From the NCBI GenBank assembly GCA_003342815.1, contig PTEX01000280.1:3771-67770 (forward strand): a stretch of 64,000 nucleotides of DNA, in the 5' to 3' direction. The notes beneath the pieces are model-generated. The model did not search any database, was not told the DNA's origin, and saw only the letters and a program-made list of their open reading frames with translations. How positions within the stretch are numbered: the first letter of the stretch is position 1; each line of letters starts with the position of its first letter. Source of the DNA: Eudromia elegans. Taxonomy: Eukaryota > Chordata > Aves > Tinamiformes > Tinamidae. The translations under genes and the position numbers were made by a program. Below are positions 58,901-64,000 of this stretch, piece after piece.

Positions 58901-61900
58901 ATACTATGCATTTGCAGGACACCCTTACATTAGCATATGTTTTATCCATTACGTTATCATAGATTTGTCCATTTATCCATATATTTTTGCCATTTCCATA
59001 GTTATCAGAGCCCACCATTACCAGTTTTTTCAGGAGCACTCCTTAAGAAGTCAACAAAGAATGTAGCAGAATCCAGCAGAGATTTTTTTTCTCCAAATTC
59101 CTCTTCAATAAGTTTTACCAAAGTCATGTCAAACCAGTTTATATCTTCTGAGTTTGTGAAACGATCAGCAATAACGCACTTACATTCATGCTTCCACAGT
59201 TTTATCAGTATCTATTAAAAAATAATTTAAAAATCAGATTATAATCAAAGCTATACCAATGAAATGCATGATTTTAAAATATTTTTAAAATCCTATGAAG
59301 AGTCAAAAAGAAAGAGCGGTATTTCTGTTTTTAGTCAGGAGAAATGCACTGCAATCATTCTGGGCAAGAGCATTTTGAACTTGCATTCAGCTGATTGTGC
59401 AAGAAGCCTTAATTTAGTACTCCAAAAAGTAGTAGATTTACCTAATTAAGTTTTTTTTTTTTCCCTCTTCTAAGATGGAAGATGTATTTGTAGTAGCACA
59501 TGTATATGCACAGAGAAACTAGTAATATAACTGGTCACAATCTGGAAGGTAGGTGAAAATAATGTCACCAAGGAATTATTCCCTTCATACCAAAAATAGA
59601 TAATCTGTCAGTCCTGTTTGCATAATAAAAGGTAAAGAAAAAATGTGAAAGTGCTCATATTATCTCTTCTCCAAATTCAATACATCTCTAAAGCTCTTCC
59701 ATTTGGCCTGAAACTGGGGAAAAGAAGATCAGGAAGTTTTGAGCAGCACTGATTTTAATCTCAGACAAAGCTACTATACAGTAGTAGAAAAAATTCCAGG
59801 CAGGCACTCCTCCTTGAAAACTTGTCTGAGGTTGCAGTGCTGTGTGGAAATGAGGTATACTGCATGAATTCTCAGAACTAGTATGCAAATTTATTCTATG
59901 AGAATTTAGGCAATTGTTTGTTATATTTCACAATTACTAATTGAGAATATATCAAATCATCTCAATGCTGAATATTTTTAGCTTTATAAATTACAATCAA
60001 TTCTAAAATTTAAATTGTAGATGAAGTAAGCATCAGGAGCTTACTCAACAGTCAGGGAGATACACTGAAACCTCAAGTAATTATATAACCCAAATGTATT
60101 ACAAATTAAAATACACAGTACTTTCAAGCACTTCATGTTTCAGTGATCAAAACACTAAGCGGCTCTTCCTTAAAATAATTAAAAGAGGAATGATACATAA
60201 AGTTTTGAGCTTTTCTGAAAAAAAGGTAGATTAGAATAAGAATGTACTATGACTTATTTCGTCTTTCTTTCACACCATAAATCAGAAACCAGCTGTTAGA
60301 CTATTGTCAGGCTATGACTGAGATCTTCAAAAGACTGACTGGATGGGGGAGATTTTTAAACAAGCTTTTTAAACATTTTTAAACAAGGTTTTTAAACATT
60401 TTCTTTGGGTTAAATTAAATTTCATTGCTTTTCATAATTTTCCTTGCTCCCTGCTTTTGAATAAACTCCCATTCATCAGTAATAATATCAGAGATAAAAA
60501 TGAAACACTTTCCTTTCAAAAGAACCAGTTTACATTAAAGCTACAAAGCAAATTTCTCATTGCACTACGCACTCCAAAAGCTGGGAGAAAAAAAAAAAGT
60601 CCTTGCCTAAAAAAAGCTTAAAGTCCTTTTCAGTTAAGTAAGAATCATTTTCTAACGCATATTCAAAAGCCCAAGTGAGATCTTTATTCTTTTCCCTATA
60701 CTACTTATACACTAATTACATCAAGGGGACTGATATGCATCACTTACGTTTGGTTCATTGATCACTTCTGAGGTAGATTTCAGCATTCCTTGCCAAATCC
60801 TTGAGAGATCTCGAAGGTTAAAGACATAATGGAACTTGGCTGGCGTGGGCAACATTTTGATTTTGGTACTTTGCCATAGTCTGCGTGTCAGTGGCACTAA
60901 CTTGGCTACTGTTTTTCTCACATCTTCTGAAAAGCCCCGCTCTCTGCAATAATGACCTTCTCCAATTACCCCTGCGAGTGAGGAAACCATCAAATGAAAG
61001 ATATTCTAAGAAACAGTCACACAACTGCAAGAGCTACAGTATCTTCTAGTTTCTCTTCAATTTTTTTCTTTTAACCTCTCAAAACTTTGTTAATTTTCTG
61101 AAAAGGCTTCATGATCTTGTTATTTGAATCTGTTAGGTCCTACATGCTTTTGCCACTAAGCCACTAGGTATTTAACTCCTTATCAGTGGGCAGTTAAAAA
61201 TGCTTGCTAAAGCATTTACAAACTGAACCCTCCTTGGGGAACAGTGTGATTGTGGACTTTGTGAAAGCCTCATCACCAGTTGCAGCTTAGTCTTTAGCAC
61301 CATCAGCAAAACTCGAGATGCCTCCATGCCATACCTCCTAACTTGCAGCATACCAACAGACTCTGAGAAGCAACTGTGTCAAAAACATTATTGATGAAGT
61401 GAGCATTAATCCATCAAAATGATTGATAAAGTTGCAGGTGCAGAGTGATTACTGTAAGAAAATGTACTGGCAGGCAATTTGGAGGGGGATCAAGTCTCAG
61501 TTTTAATCACAACACATAAACAGAGCGATAAATACACAGTTAATTTCACTTTACCAAAAATTTTGTCAATGGAAGAATTGGAAGGCAAAGTACAGTTAAA
61601 CACAGAAAACTGTCTCTTGAGCCTCTGTGGGATGTCATTGCGACCTCCTCCAGGGTGAATCATGGCAGCCAAAAACTGAATGTCCACAATGTTGGTAAAT
61701 TCACCAGGCCTTTCCAGATTATACACTCCATTCTGTTCCATCAGTTGTCTAACTATTTCATTGGTGACCTGTAAGATAACCAAGTAGTAGTTAAAAGAAT
61801 AATATACACATAATTAAAAGGACTACAGAACAAACACACTTATGTGAAAGACCTTGAATAGAGAATTTTGTATTTTTCTCTTTCAAAGAAAAAAATTATT

Positions 61901-62643
61901 ATTTCCATACAAAAGAATGTAAAATTTGTTAGCCATTAGTGCTCAGTTTTTCTGTTTGACCTAAGCAGATGAAAACACCTAATAAACAGTACATTTTAAG
62001 AGTATACCTATCTCCAAATTCAAACCTTACTTTACCTTCCAAAGAAATATATTTTTGTGAAGCATCTATCCAAAGTAGATAATGATATTTTGCAATTTTT
62101 TTCTAATGCAGAAAAGTAATTCCTCATTGTTTTAAATTATTGCCTACACATTCAGTTTGTTATTAGAATTTGCATGCCAAAAGATTTTTGGATTATCTTT
62201 CATTTAAAATGATAAACAAACAACAATTGCTAAAAATCATAGTCAAAATTTTGTGGGCATGTCTTTGAGAAGCACCCTAAATGATTTTTTAGTCAGTATA
62301 TTTCTTTTAACTAAGCTCATGACAATGTAAGTTTAGAAGAGCTCTTTAAAAATATTGTTTAAAAAGTGAGATCTACACATCTAATTTACCCTCTACTGTC
62401 CGAGAAGTCATTTTTTTACTGCACAAAAATAAAAGAAATAAAACATTTTTTGCTCTCCCCATCTATAAAACATTTTTTGCCCTCCCCATCTCTTTTTTTT
62501 TCCCTCTTTTACAAACTAACCTGATCTCCCCATTCATTTATTATGGGCATATTCACATCATCAATGAAGACTGTCATCTTTCTGCCTGCAGGTGGACCAT
62601 ATGTTGTTCCCATGCGCTTGTCCACATAACTTTCTATTGTACG
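19847..62643 (-). CDS. DNAH8: Axonemal dynein heavy chain 8, 3' half (32 coding exons, gene partial at its 5' end)
   Basis: This is the motor part of an outer-arm axonemal dynein heavy chain, an ATP-driven minus-end microtubule motor of cilia and sperm flagella. Thirty-two exons join in frame (5,979 nt, 1,992 codons plus TAG) with GT-AG borders throughout. Residue numbers in the exon entries count from the first codon at 62643. Domain order: AAA3 (1 to about 190), AAA4 (about 250-500), stalk coiled coil 1 (about 550-667), microtubule-binding domain (about 668-795), coiled coil 2 (about 796-870), AAA5 (about 880-1105), AAA6 (about 1106-1480) and C-terminal domain (to 1992). Full-length DNAH8 is over 4,400 residues, so less than half is present. 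DNAH5 is the closest alternative. Stretches such as [27 protein letters not shown] and the LNYIAAVD end fit DNAH8 as I remember it better than DNAH5. No frameshift or stop was found, so the gene looks functional. No promoter is in the window. Confidence 0.95.
19999..21247 (-). other. DNAH8: Last DNAH8 intron
   Basis: The intron between the last two coding exons. It holds a TA-rich microsatellite-like stretch around 20420-20455, and at 20811-20960 a segment dense in TAAT/ATTA motifs plus a 9-bp inverted repeat. No other coding sequence was seen. Confidence 0.7.
20811..20960. promoter_or_regulatory. Candidate regulatory element in the last intron
   Basis: Several homeodomain-type ATTA/TAAT cores, GCTAATGG and TGAGTCA (AP-1-like) lie within 150 bp. 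A perfect 9-bp inverted repeat, ACAGATGAG at 20921-20929 and CTCATCTGT at 20941-20949, is spaced by 11 nt. The composition resembles conserved noncoding elements, but conservation cannot be judged from one sequence. Confidence 0.2.
21248..21479 (-). CDS. DNAH8: DNAH8 window exon 31 (C-terminal domain)
   Basis: Codes residues 1866-1943, phase 0 in after GAGCAG, phase 1 out (AAC A before GTAAGT). It contains [12 protein letters not shown] and [18 protein letters not shown], followed by [16 protein letters not shown]. This end is the clearest discriminator: as remembered, DNAH5 has a differently worded GVYIYGLYMDGAAW segment. Confidence 0.97.
22583..22735 (-). CDS. DNAH8: DNAH8 window exon 30 (C-terminal domain)
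   Basis: Codes residues 1815-1865, phase 0 on both sides, acceptor TTTTTAG, donor CAG before GTAAAA. It contains [14 protein letters not shown] and [18 protein letters not shown]. The W-SGFF-PQ-FLTA-RQ type motif is shared by all dynein heavy chains. Confidence 0.97.
23311..23523 (-). CDS. DNAH8: DNAH8 window exon 29 (C-terminal domain)
   Basis: Codes residues 1744-1814, phase 0 on both sides, acceptor CTACAG. It contains [48 protein letters not shown] and RIPASWKK. The donor is AAAAAA before GTAGGT, weak upstream. Using the next GT, four bases on, would break the frame, so phase decides the site. Confidence 0.96.
24445..24464. repeat. A20 homopolymer
   Basis: An uninterrupted run of 20 A within 55 bp of the end of window exon 28. 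Similar runs in this gene are A19 at 29356-29374, A18 at 36016-36033 and A17 at 46609-46625. None is attached to a recognisable retrotransposed sequence. Confidence 0.85.
24517..24732 (-). CDS. DNAH8: DNAH8 window exon 28 (C-terminal domain)
   Basis: Codes residues 1672-1743, phase 0 on both sides, acceptor ATGTAG, donor GAA before GTGAGT. It contains [20 protein letters not shown], then [17 protein letters not shown] and [13 protein letters not shown]. The [10 protein letters not shown] motif is conserved. Confidence 0.97.
24835..24848 (-). promoter_or_regulatory. Possible CTCF-type site
   Basis: The minus strand reads CTACGAGATGGCAG, close to the CTCF core CCACYAGRTGGCAG as remembered, including the GATGGCAG half. 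It lies in the intron between window exons 27 and 28. A single motif match of this length can arise by chance. Confidence 0.25.
25297..25500 (-). CDS. DNAH8: DNAH8 window exon 27 (C-terminal domain)
   Basis: Codes residues 1604-1671, phase 0 on both sides, acceptor TTTAAG, donor CAG before GTTGGT. It contains [32 protein letters not shown] and [17 protein letters not shown]. The [14 protein letters not shown] motif is a dynein hallmark. Confidence 0.97.
26081..26286 (-). CDS. DNAH8: DNAH8 window exon 26 (C-terminal domain)
   Basis: Codes residues 1535-1603, phase 1 in, phase 0 out (AAG before GTAATT). It contains [33 protein letters not shown] and [14 protein letters not shown]. The L-FFHA-type helix and GWNIPYEFN motif identify it clearly. 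Confidence 0.97.
26903..27122 (-). CDS. DNAH8: DNAH8 window exon 25 (C-terminal region)
   Basis: Codes residues 1462-1535, phase 0 in, phase 1 out (ACT G before GTAGGT). It contains [34 protein letters not shown] and [13 protein letters not shown]. The GWVLLQNCHL-type, FP-T-LQ-S-K and GL---L-R-Y motifs are shared by all dynein heavy chains. Confidence 0.97.
28560..28635. repeat. 38-bp tandem duplication, two copies
   Basis: Copies at 28560-28597 and 28598-28635 begin ATAGTCCCTACATCAGC and end CATATATACAACT. They differ at one base (G or A). They lie 75-150 bp past the donor of window exon 24, inside the intron, and appear recent. Confidence 0.9.
28710..28955 (-). CDS. DNAH8: DNAH8 window exon 24 (AAA6 to C-terminal domain)
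   Basis: Codes residues 1380-1461, phase 0 on both sides, acceptor ATACAG, donor CAT before GTAAGG. It contains [35 protein letters not shown] and [16 protein letters not shown]. The L-MGSDPT and SMGQGQE-HA motifs are among the most invariant in axonemal dyneins. Confidence 0.97.
28956..30685 (-). other. DNAH8: DNAH8 intron between window exons 23 and 24
   Basis: 1.7 kb, AT-rich. It holds the 22-bp direct repeat and the A19 run noted separately. No other exon or element was seen. Confidence 0.7.
29281..29330. repeat. 22-bp direct repeat
   Basis: ATGTTTTAATGGTTTAAAGA with the two following bases occurs at 29281-29302 and again, identically, at 29309-29330. A partial third unit lies just before. 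It is in the intron between window exons 23 and 24. Confidence 0.85.
30686..30835 (-). CDS. DNAH8: DNAH8 window exon 23 (AAA6)
   Basis: Codes residues 1330-1379, phase 0 on both sides, acceptor TTGCAG, donor CAG before GTACAC. It contains [16 protein letters not shown] and [15 protein letters not shown]. The LLLIR-W-PDR motif is diagnostic. Confidence 0.97.
31567..31688 (-). CDS. DNAH8: DNAH8 window exon 22 (AAA6)
   Basis: Codes residues 1289-1329, phase 1 in, phase 0 out (CAG before GTAAGT). It contains GGASLDLKT and [18 protein letters not shown], then [10 protein letters not shown]. The GGA-LD and KP--W--D--W motifs are conserved in axonemal heavy chains. Acceptor TTGCAG. Confidence 0.96.
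32926..33116 (-). CDS. DNAH8: DNAH8 window exon 21 (AAA6)
   Basis: Codes residues 1225-1289, phase 2 in, phase 1 out (AAA G before GTTGGA). It contains [34 protein letters not shown] and [21 protein letters not shown] is typical of AAA6. The start uses the acceptor CCAATAG. Confidence 0.95.
33532..33646 (-). CDS. DNAH8: DNAH8 window exon 20 (AAA6)
   Basis: Codes residues 1187-1225, phase 1 in, phase 2 out (GCC AG before GTGATA). It contains [17 protein letters not shown] and [10 protein letters not shown]. The LYF-I-EM---N-MYQ-SL motif fixes the identity although the exon is only 115 nt. Acceptor TTTTAG. Confidence 0.94.
34570..34813 (-). CDS. DNAH8: DNAH8 window exon 19 (AAA5-AAA6)
   Basis: Codes residues 1106-1187, phase 0 in, phase 1 out (CCT G before GTGAGG). 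It contains [37 protein letters not shown]-like AEDESLI and NSAREEYRP. The LE--LL--L-S--G-LL-DE motif is the helical region just before AAA6. It follows the largest intron in the window, 3.2 kb. Confidence 0.96.
34814..38033 (-). other. DNAH8: Largest DNAH8 intron in the window
   Basis: 3.2 kb between window exons 18 and 19. It holds the older CR1 fragment (about 36389-37640) and an A18 run. Outside these, nothing is recognised. The exons on either side join in phase 0. Confidence 0.75.
36389..37640 (-). mobile_element. Older CR1 LINE fragment inside a DNAH8 intron
   Basis: Minus-strand frames resemble decayed CR1 ORF2. [20 protein letters not shown] lies near 37390, [19 protein letters not shown] near 37100, and KRQMLHLSS with LEAISKQM near 36900-37015. 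The plus-strand text TCATAGAATAATTTAGCTTG at 36389 looks like the reverse complement of a CR1 3' end. The text after it (GACAACTTGCTCAGAGCAAG) fits the CR1 3' untranslated region. It has more stops and mismatches than the 15 kb copy, so it is older. It lies in the sense direction of DNAH8, between window exons 18 and 19, and accounts for much of that intron. Both boundaries are estimates. Confidence 0.75.
38034..38216 (-). CDS. DNAH8: DNAH8 window exon 18 (AAA5)
   Basis: Codes residues 1045-1105, phase 0 on both sides, acceptor CTTAAG, donor CAG before GTAAAA. It contains [28 protein letters not shown] and [16 protein letters not shown]. The Y-TTKLPNP motif is a dynein signature. Confidence 0.97.
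38734..38889 (-). CDS. DNAH8: DNAH8 window exon 17 (AAA5)
   Basis: Codes residues 993-1044, phase 0 on both sides, acceptor TTTTAG, donor AAG before GTAAGG. It reads [27 protein letters not shown] and [14 protein letters not shown]. The GRPLLIEDV and LDPALDN--L motifs are strongly conserved. Confidence 0.96.
39833..40149 (-). CDS. DNAH8: DNAH8 window exon 16 (AAA5)
   Basis: Codes residues 887-992, the longest exon in the window (317 nt), phase 1 in, phase 0 out (CAG before GTAATG). It contains [32 protein letters not shown] and [13 protein letters not shown]. These match the AAA5 core of axonemal dyneins, including the SIQNGI and WPLLIDPQ-type motifs. Confidence 0.97.
41216..41245. repeat. 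(TTTG)n microsatellite
   Basis: TTTG units with one expanded T run, in the intron between window exons 15 and 16. A short AAAC array (40317-40336) lies in the same intron. Confidence 0.85.
41448..41583 (-). CDS. DNAH8: DNAH8 window exon 15 (coiled coil 2 to AAA5)
   Basis: Codes residues 842-887, phase 0 in, phase 1 out (GTG G before GTAGGT). It contains [32 protein letters not shown] and MKRLVG. The LI-GL-GE--RW motif is the conserved transition from the stalk to AAA5. Confidence 0.96.
42081..42218 (-). CDS. DNAH8: DNAH8 window exon 14 (stalk coiled coil 2)
   Basis: Codes residues 796-841, phase 0 on both sides, acceptor TCATAG, donor CAG before [16 protein letters not shown] is followed by repeated AQAEL and [10 protein letters not shown] heptads, the helix that runs back down the stalk. 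The exon has no long ORF of its own because it is short and closely bounded. Confidence 0.94.
43123..43302 (-). CDS. DNAH8: DNAH8 window exon 13 (microtubule-binding domain, second half)
   Basis: Codes residues 736-795, phase 0 on both sides. It contains [37 protein letters not shown] and INKEVLPLK. The [17 protein letters not shown] segment precedes the return helix. The acceptor is TTTGCAG and the donor AAG before GTAAAT. Confidence 0.96.
44016..44120. repeat. AT-rich minisatellite-like array
   Basis: Irregular repeats of TTATATTTATAT and TATATTCTATAT units run for about 100 bp with almost no G or C. It lies in the intron between window exons 12 and 13, about 430 bp from window exon 12. 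Length variation between individuals is likely. Confidence 0.85.
44547..44750 (-). CDS. DNAH8: DNAH8 window exon 12 (microtubule-binding domain)
   Basis: Codes residues 668-735, phase 0 on both sides, acceptor TTATAG, donor CAG before GTGCAT. It opens with [20 protein letters not shown] and continues [22 protein letters not shown] and NFLQNLQ. The SW-ESLK-M pattern identifies the globular microtubule-binding tip of the stalk. Confidence 0.96.
44751..47511 (-). other. DNAH8: DNAH8 intron between window exons 11 and 12
   Basis: 2.8 kb. It contains the TTAAT-rich tract at its low-coordinate end and an A17 run at 46609-46625. The stretch at about 46180-46560 is somewhat less AT-rich but shows no exon or known repeat. 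Confidence 0.7.
44845..44950. repeat. TTAAT-rich low-complexity tract
   Basis: About 100 bp of nearly pure A/T with overlapping ATTTAAT and ATTAAAT words, located just upstream (in gene sense) of window exon 12. No further function is seen. Confidence 0.8.
47512..47688 (-). CDS. DNAH8: DNAH8 window exon 11 (stalk coiled coil 1)
   Basis: Codes residues 609-667, phase 0 on both sides (CAG before GTTAGT). It is a lysine-, glutamate- and alanine-rich helix closing with [12 protein letters not shown], the conserved distal end of coiled coil 1 in axonemal and cytoplasmic dyneins. Confidence 0.96.
47974..48088 (-). CDS. DNAH8: DNAH8 window exon 10 (stalk coiled coil 1)
   Basis: Codes residues 570-608. 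One base finishes an arginine codon, and the exon ends ATG before GTATGT. The sequence [19 protein letters not shown] continues with charged heptads to NEKADM, as expected of the antiparallel stalk that carries the microtubule-binding tip. Confidence 0.94.
49611..49842 (-). CDS. DNAH8: DNAH8 window exon 9 (AAA4 to stalk)
   Basis: Codes residues 493-570, phase 1 in, phase 2 out (AAC AG before GTAAAA). It contains [30 protein letters not shown] and [12 protein letters not shown]. The last, with the HVTPKSYL motif, marks the entry to the stalk. The final residues begin the coiled coil. Confidence 0.95.
49843..51660 (-). other. DNAH8: DNAH8 intron between window exons 8 and 9
   Basis: 1.8 kb of AT-rich intron. 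Short ORFs here are chance. Nothing else was recognised. Confidence 0.7.
51661..51928 (-). CDS. DNAH8: DNAH8 window exon 8 (AAA4)
   Basis: Codes residues 404-493, phase 0 in, phase 1 out (GCA G before GTAAGT). It contains [39 protein letters not shown] and [12 protein letters not shown]. The CFSPVG and WF-WP-DAL motifs are hallmarks of AAA4 in dynein heavy chains. The acceptor is CCTCAAAG with a good pyrimidine tract. Confidence 0.96.
52603..52756 (-). CDS. DNAH8: DNAH8 window exon 7 (AAA4 Walker B)
   Basis: Codes residues 352-403. One base finishes an arginine codon, and the exon ends in phase 0 at GAG before GTAGGA. It contains [13 protein letters not shown] and [18 protein letters not shown], the AAA4 Walker B. 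The residue after the Walker B aspartate is Asn, with Glu one place further on. Confidence 0.95.
53362..53492 (-). CDS. DNAH8: DNAH8 window exon 6 (AAA4 Walker A)
   Basis: Codes residues 309-352, phase 0 in, phase 2 out (AAC AAG before GTGAGC). The P-loop GVGGSGKQS sits at about residues 324-332 inside [19 protein letters not shown]. The lysine and serine expected to contact nucleotide phosphates are both present. Confidence 0.97.
53493..55679 (-). other. DNAH8: DNAH8 intron between window exons 5 and 6
   Basis: 2.2 kb. Around 54400-54790 the sequence is less AT-rich, but it shows no open frame or repeat I know. Nothing else was recognised. Confidence 0.7.
55680..55852 (-). CDS. DNAH8: DNAH8 window exon 5 (start of AAA4)
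   Basis: Codes residues 251-308. It begins with two bases completing a glycine codon after TTCTAG and ends AAG before GTAGAG. It contains [12 protein letters not shown], then [12 protein letters not shown] and [16 protein letters not shown], which leads straight into the AAA4 nucleotide-binding exon. Confidence 0.94.
55853..59021 (-). other. DNAH8: DNAH8 intron between window exons 4 and 5
   Basis: 3.2 kb, the second largest intron here. Apart from the 13-bp duplication and a short TTTG array near 56900, nothing was recognised. There is no sign of a missed exon, since phase and sequence join directly across it. Confidence 0.7.
57219..57244. repeat. 13-bp tandem duplication
   Basis: AAACAGAAGGGCT occurs twice in direct succession in the intron between window exons 4 and 5. 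It is a simple slippage-type duplication. Confidence 0.8.
59022..59211 (-). CDS. DNAH8: DNAH8 window exon 4 (AAA3-AAA4 linker)
   Basis: Codes residues 188-251, phase 0 in, phase 1 out (ACT G before GTAATG). It contains [15 protein letters not shown] and a divergent acidic stretch around [11 protein letters not shown], then [12 protein letters not shown]. This section varies most between family members. The call rests on the HECK-VIADRF motif and the splice phases. Confidence 0.92.
59212..60747 (-). other. DNAH8: DNAH8 intron between window exons 3 and 4
   Basis: 1.5 kb. A local repeat of TTTTTAAACAAG and TTTTTAAACATTT words lies at about 60353-60402. No exon or element was seen. Confidence 0.7.
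60748..60971 (-). CDS. DNAH8: DNAH8 window exon 3 (end of AAA3)
   Basis: Codes residues 113-187. Two leading bases finish a glycine codon, and the exon ends in phase 0 at AAC before GTAAGTG. It contains [14 protein letters not shown] and [18 protein letters not shown], the well-conserved segment that closes AAA3. Longer open reading upstream of 60971 lies past the acceptor CTCGCAG and is intron. Confidence 0.95.
61555..61768 (-). CDS. DNAH8: DNAH8 window exon 2 (AAA3)
   Basis: Codes residues 42-113 from phase 0 and ends in phase 1 (TTT G before GTAAAG). It contains [14 protein letters not shown] and [17 protein letters not shown], the AAA3 sensor I and arginine-finger stretch, then [14 protein letters not shown]. 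The acceptor is CTTACAG. Confidence 0.95.
62438..62491. repeat. 27-bp tandem duplication next to an exon
   Basis: Two adjacent copies (62438-62464 and 62465-62491) start ATAAAACATTTTTTGC and end CTCCCCATCT. They differ at one position (T or C). On the DNAH8 strand they start about 30 nt into the intron after window exon 1. Confidence 0.9.
62521..62643 (-). CDS. DNAH8: DNAH8 window exon 1 (AAA3 Walker B)
   Basis: Codes residues 1-41. It begins in phase 0 after an AACAG acceptor and ends GATCAG before GT. It carries [20 protein letters not shown] and then [16 protein letters not shown]. The acidic pair in FIDD is the AAA3 Walker B, and the downstream NEWGDQ is a dynein signature. The preceding exon, expected to hold the AAA3 Walker A, is not in the 1.36 kb upstream to the window edge. 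Confidence 0.95.
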
Positions 62644-64000
62644 CTGTTAAAAGCAATTATTAGTAAAATTACAAATATTAGAAATGCAAAGTTATTCCTC
62701 CATTCATACACAATTCAGACATTTAAAAACATTAGTTAAAGAATATATAACAAAAAAAATGTAATTCAGAATTTTACTAAGAAACTTTTAGATACCATAC
62801 CTGCTAGAGATAATTGCACTAGTTCCACTAAAATGTCTGAAATATTGAGCTATACAATATTAAGTTAGTATTAGATATATCAAAGCCTCAATGCAAGCAA
62901 TCACATCCCACAATTTTAGAATTTTGAAACCTCTCACATTTTTATACTTCTGATGTCGTATTTATCAGCAAAGTTTCAGATTATTGCAATAACAGATTAA
63001 AAGGAAAAGACCACTGCTCTGCTTTGAAGATTTTTCTTTTGTGAATTTTTTGTAATCTTCTTAGTTATAGTATAATAGTTAAACTATTAAACCATTAAAA
63101 CTAGCATGCTTGTTTGACACTAATGTGAAAAATTAAGAATTCACCCAGCTTAATTTTTGTATGTACAAACGTTAGAGTGAACCATAAGACAGCTTTTCAC
63201 TTTCTGCGATATTATAGAGAAATTTAAAATGTATTTATCATGTGCTTATACATTTATATTCTGCTAATTTCCCATAAAATCCACACAGATGCAAATATTG
63301 CACCAACATGGGAGCTGAAGACAGAAATACTCATCTTTTAGATAAAGCAGAGAGGTAGAGGAATCTGAAAGGAGAAGGGAAAAAGGAGAGGGAGGAGAAA
63401 AAGAGGGAAAAGAGGGAGAGGTGAGTTATGGGACAGACTGATTTTTTTTTTTTTTCATAAAGAGAAGAAAACATAAAGGAAGATTAGACTAAAGTTACAC
63501 GCTTGGGTACTAGATACATTTAGCAGTTTCTACAACACTACTTACCCAGATTGTAGACTGTGCGCTCAGTTTACAAGACAGTATTTATGACTACAGTACT
63601 ACACATGCAGTGCTTAGGCCTGGTATACAAAGCAATATTAAAAATACCTCCCATACATAACACCAGCAGTTTTAAAGAATCTTGAAGTAATTAAAAGTAA
63701 CTCAGTAGAAATTTGGACAGGCAGTACAGTTCAAAATTTAAATGTTCATGCTTCTATTTAAAGTAGCTGCATGTGTTACTTTTTAGTGTGTAATTAATTA
63801 TACATTGCAGACAGCACACATTTTATAGCAGATTGTTGTTGTTAGCACTTAGTTTACACATGGGTTTTAGTGAAATTTAAGGGAATTCATTGACAGCTCT
63901 ACACAGGTAGCGAGAGCTACCTGAGAGTGATGTTAGGACACTTGGTCCATTAGACTCAGTGCTTTTTTTTTTTCTTTTTTCTTTCCTACGCTTATTATCA
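62644..64000 (-). other. DNAH8: Part of the next upstream DNAH8 intron
   Basis: From the acceptor of window exon 1 to the window edge I find no sequence resembling the expected preceding exon with the AAA3 P-loop. A donor-like GGGTAAGTAG near 63545 (minus strand) follows text that does not read as dynein. The purine tract lies here. Confidence 0.65.
63368..63424. repeat. Purine-only tract
   Basis: Nearly 60 bp of G and A only on the plus strand (GGAGAAGGGAAAAAGGAGAG and similar), so a polypyrimidine tract on the DNAH8 strand. A T14 run follows at 63442-63455. It lies in the intron upstream of window exon 1. Confidence 0.85.

Noticed and set aside
63540-63575. Donor-like GGGTAAGTAG on the minus strand, as the end of a further DNAH8 exon
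   Set aside because: The upstream frame does not read as the expected AAA3 P-loop region and would not join to window exon 1.

Overview
The window is vertebrate nuclear DNA, most likely from a bird. Two things point there. It holds two copies of the CR1 LINE, one ending in the tandem ATTCTGTG octamers typical of avian and reptilian CR1. It also holds a large spliced gene with short exons and short introns. AT-rich introns, homopolymer runs and the absence of operons or dense ORFs exclude a prokaryote. A crocodilian or turtle cannot be fully excluded from CR1 alone.

The only protein-coding gene I can support is on the minus strand, at 62643 down to 19847. It is the 3' half of an axonemal dynein heavy chain, and the match to DNAH8 is strong. 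I rebuilt 32 consecutive coding exons by hand. All have GT-AG borders and compatible phases, and together they give 5,979 nt: 1,992 residues plus a TAG stop. Residue numbers below count from the first codon of the first exon in the window. Reading along the protein there is AAA3 (Walker B FIDDVNMP), AAA4 (Walker [10 protein letters not shown]), stalk coiled coil 1, the microtubule-binding domain, stalk coiled coil 2, AAA5, AAA6 and the conserved C-terminal domain ending in GVALLCDVK. The N-terminal tail, linker, AAA1, AAA2 and the start of AAA3 lie beyond position 64000.

Layout. Positions 1-14929 hold no gene I can recognise: AT-rich intergenic DNA with one unexplained membrane-like ORF near 7.6-8.0 kb. 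Positions 14930-16894 are a 5'-truncated, frame-broken CR1 on the plus strand, pointing towards the end of DNAH8. Positions 16895-19846 are the 3' flank, with an unexplained GC-rich patch at about 17460-17820. Positions 19847-62643 are DNAH8, with a second, older CR1 in the sense orientation in its largest intron (about 36389-37640). Positions 62644-64000 are part of the next intron upstream.

I did not find a new biological system. The points most worth a second look are the intact DNAH8 reading frame, a possible regulatory element in the last intron, the GC-rich patch downstream, and several very local tandem duplications in introns. Comparisons with DNAH8 and CR1 rest on remembered family features; no database search was run.
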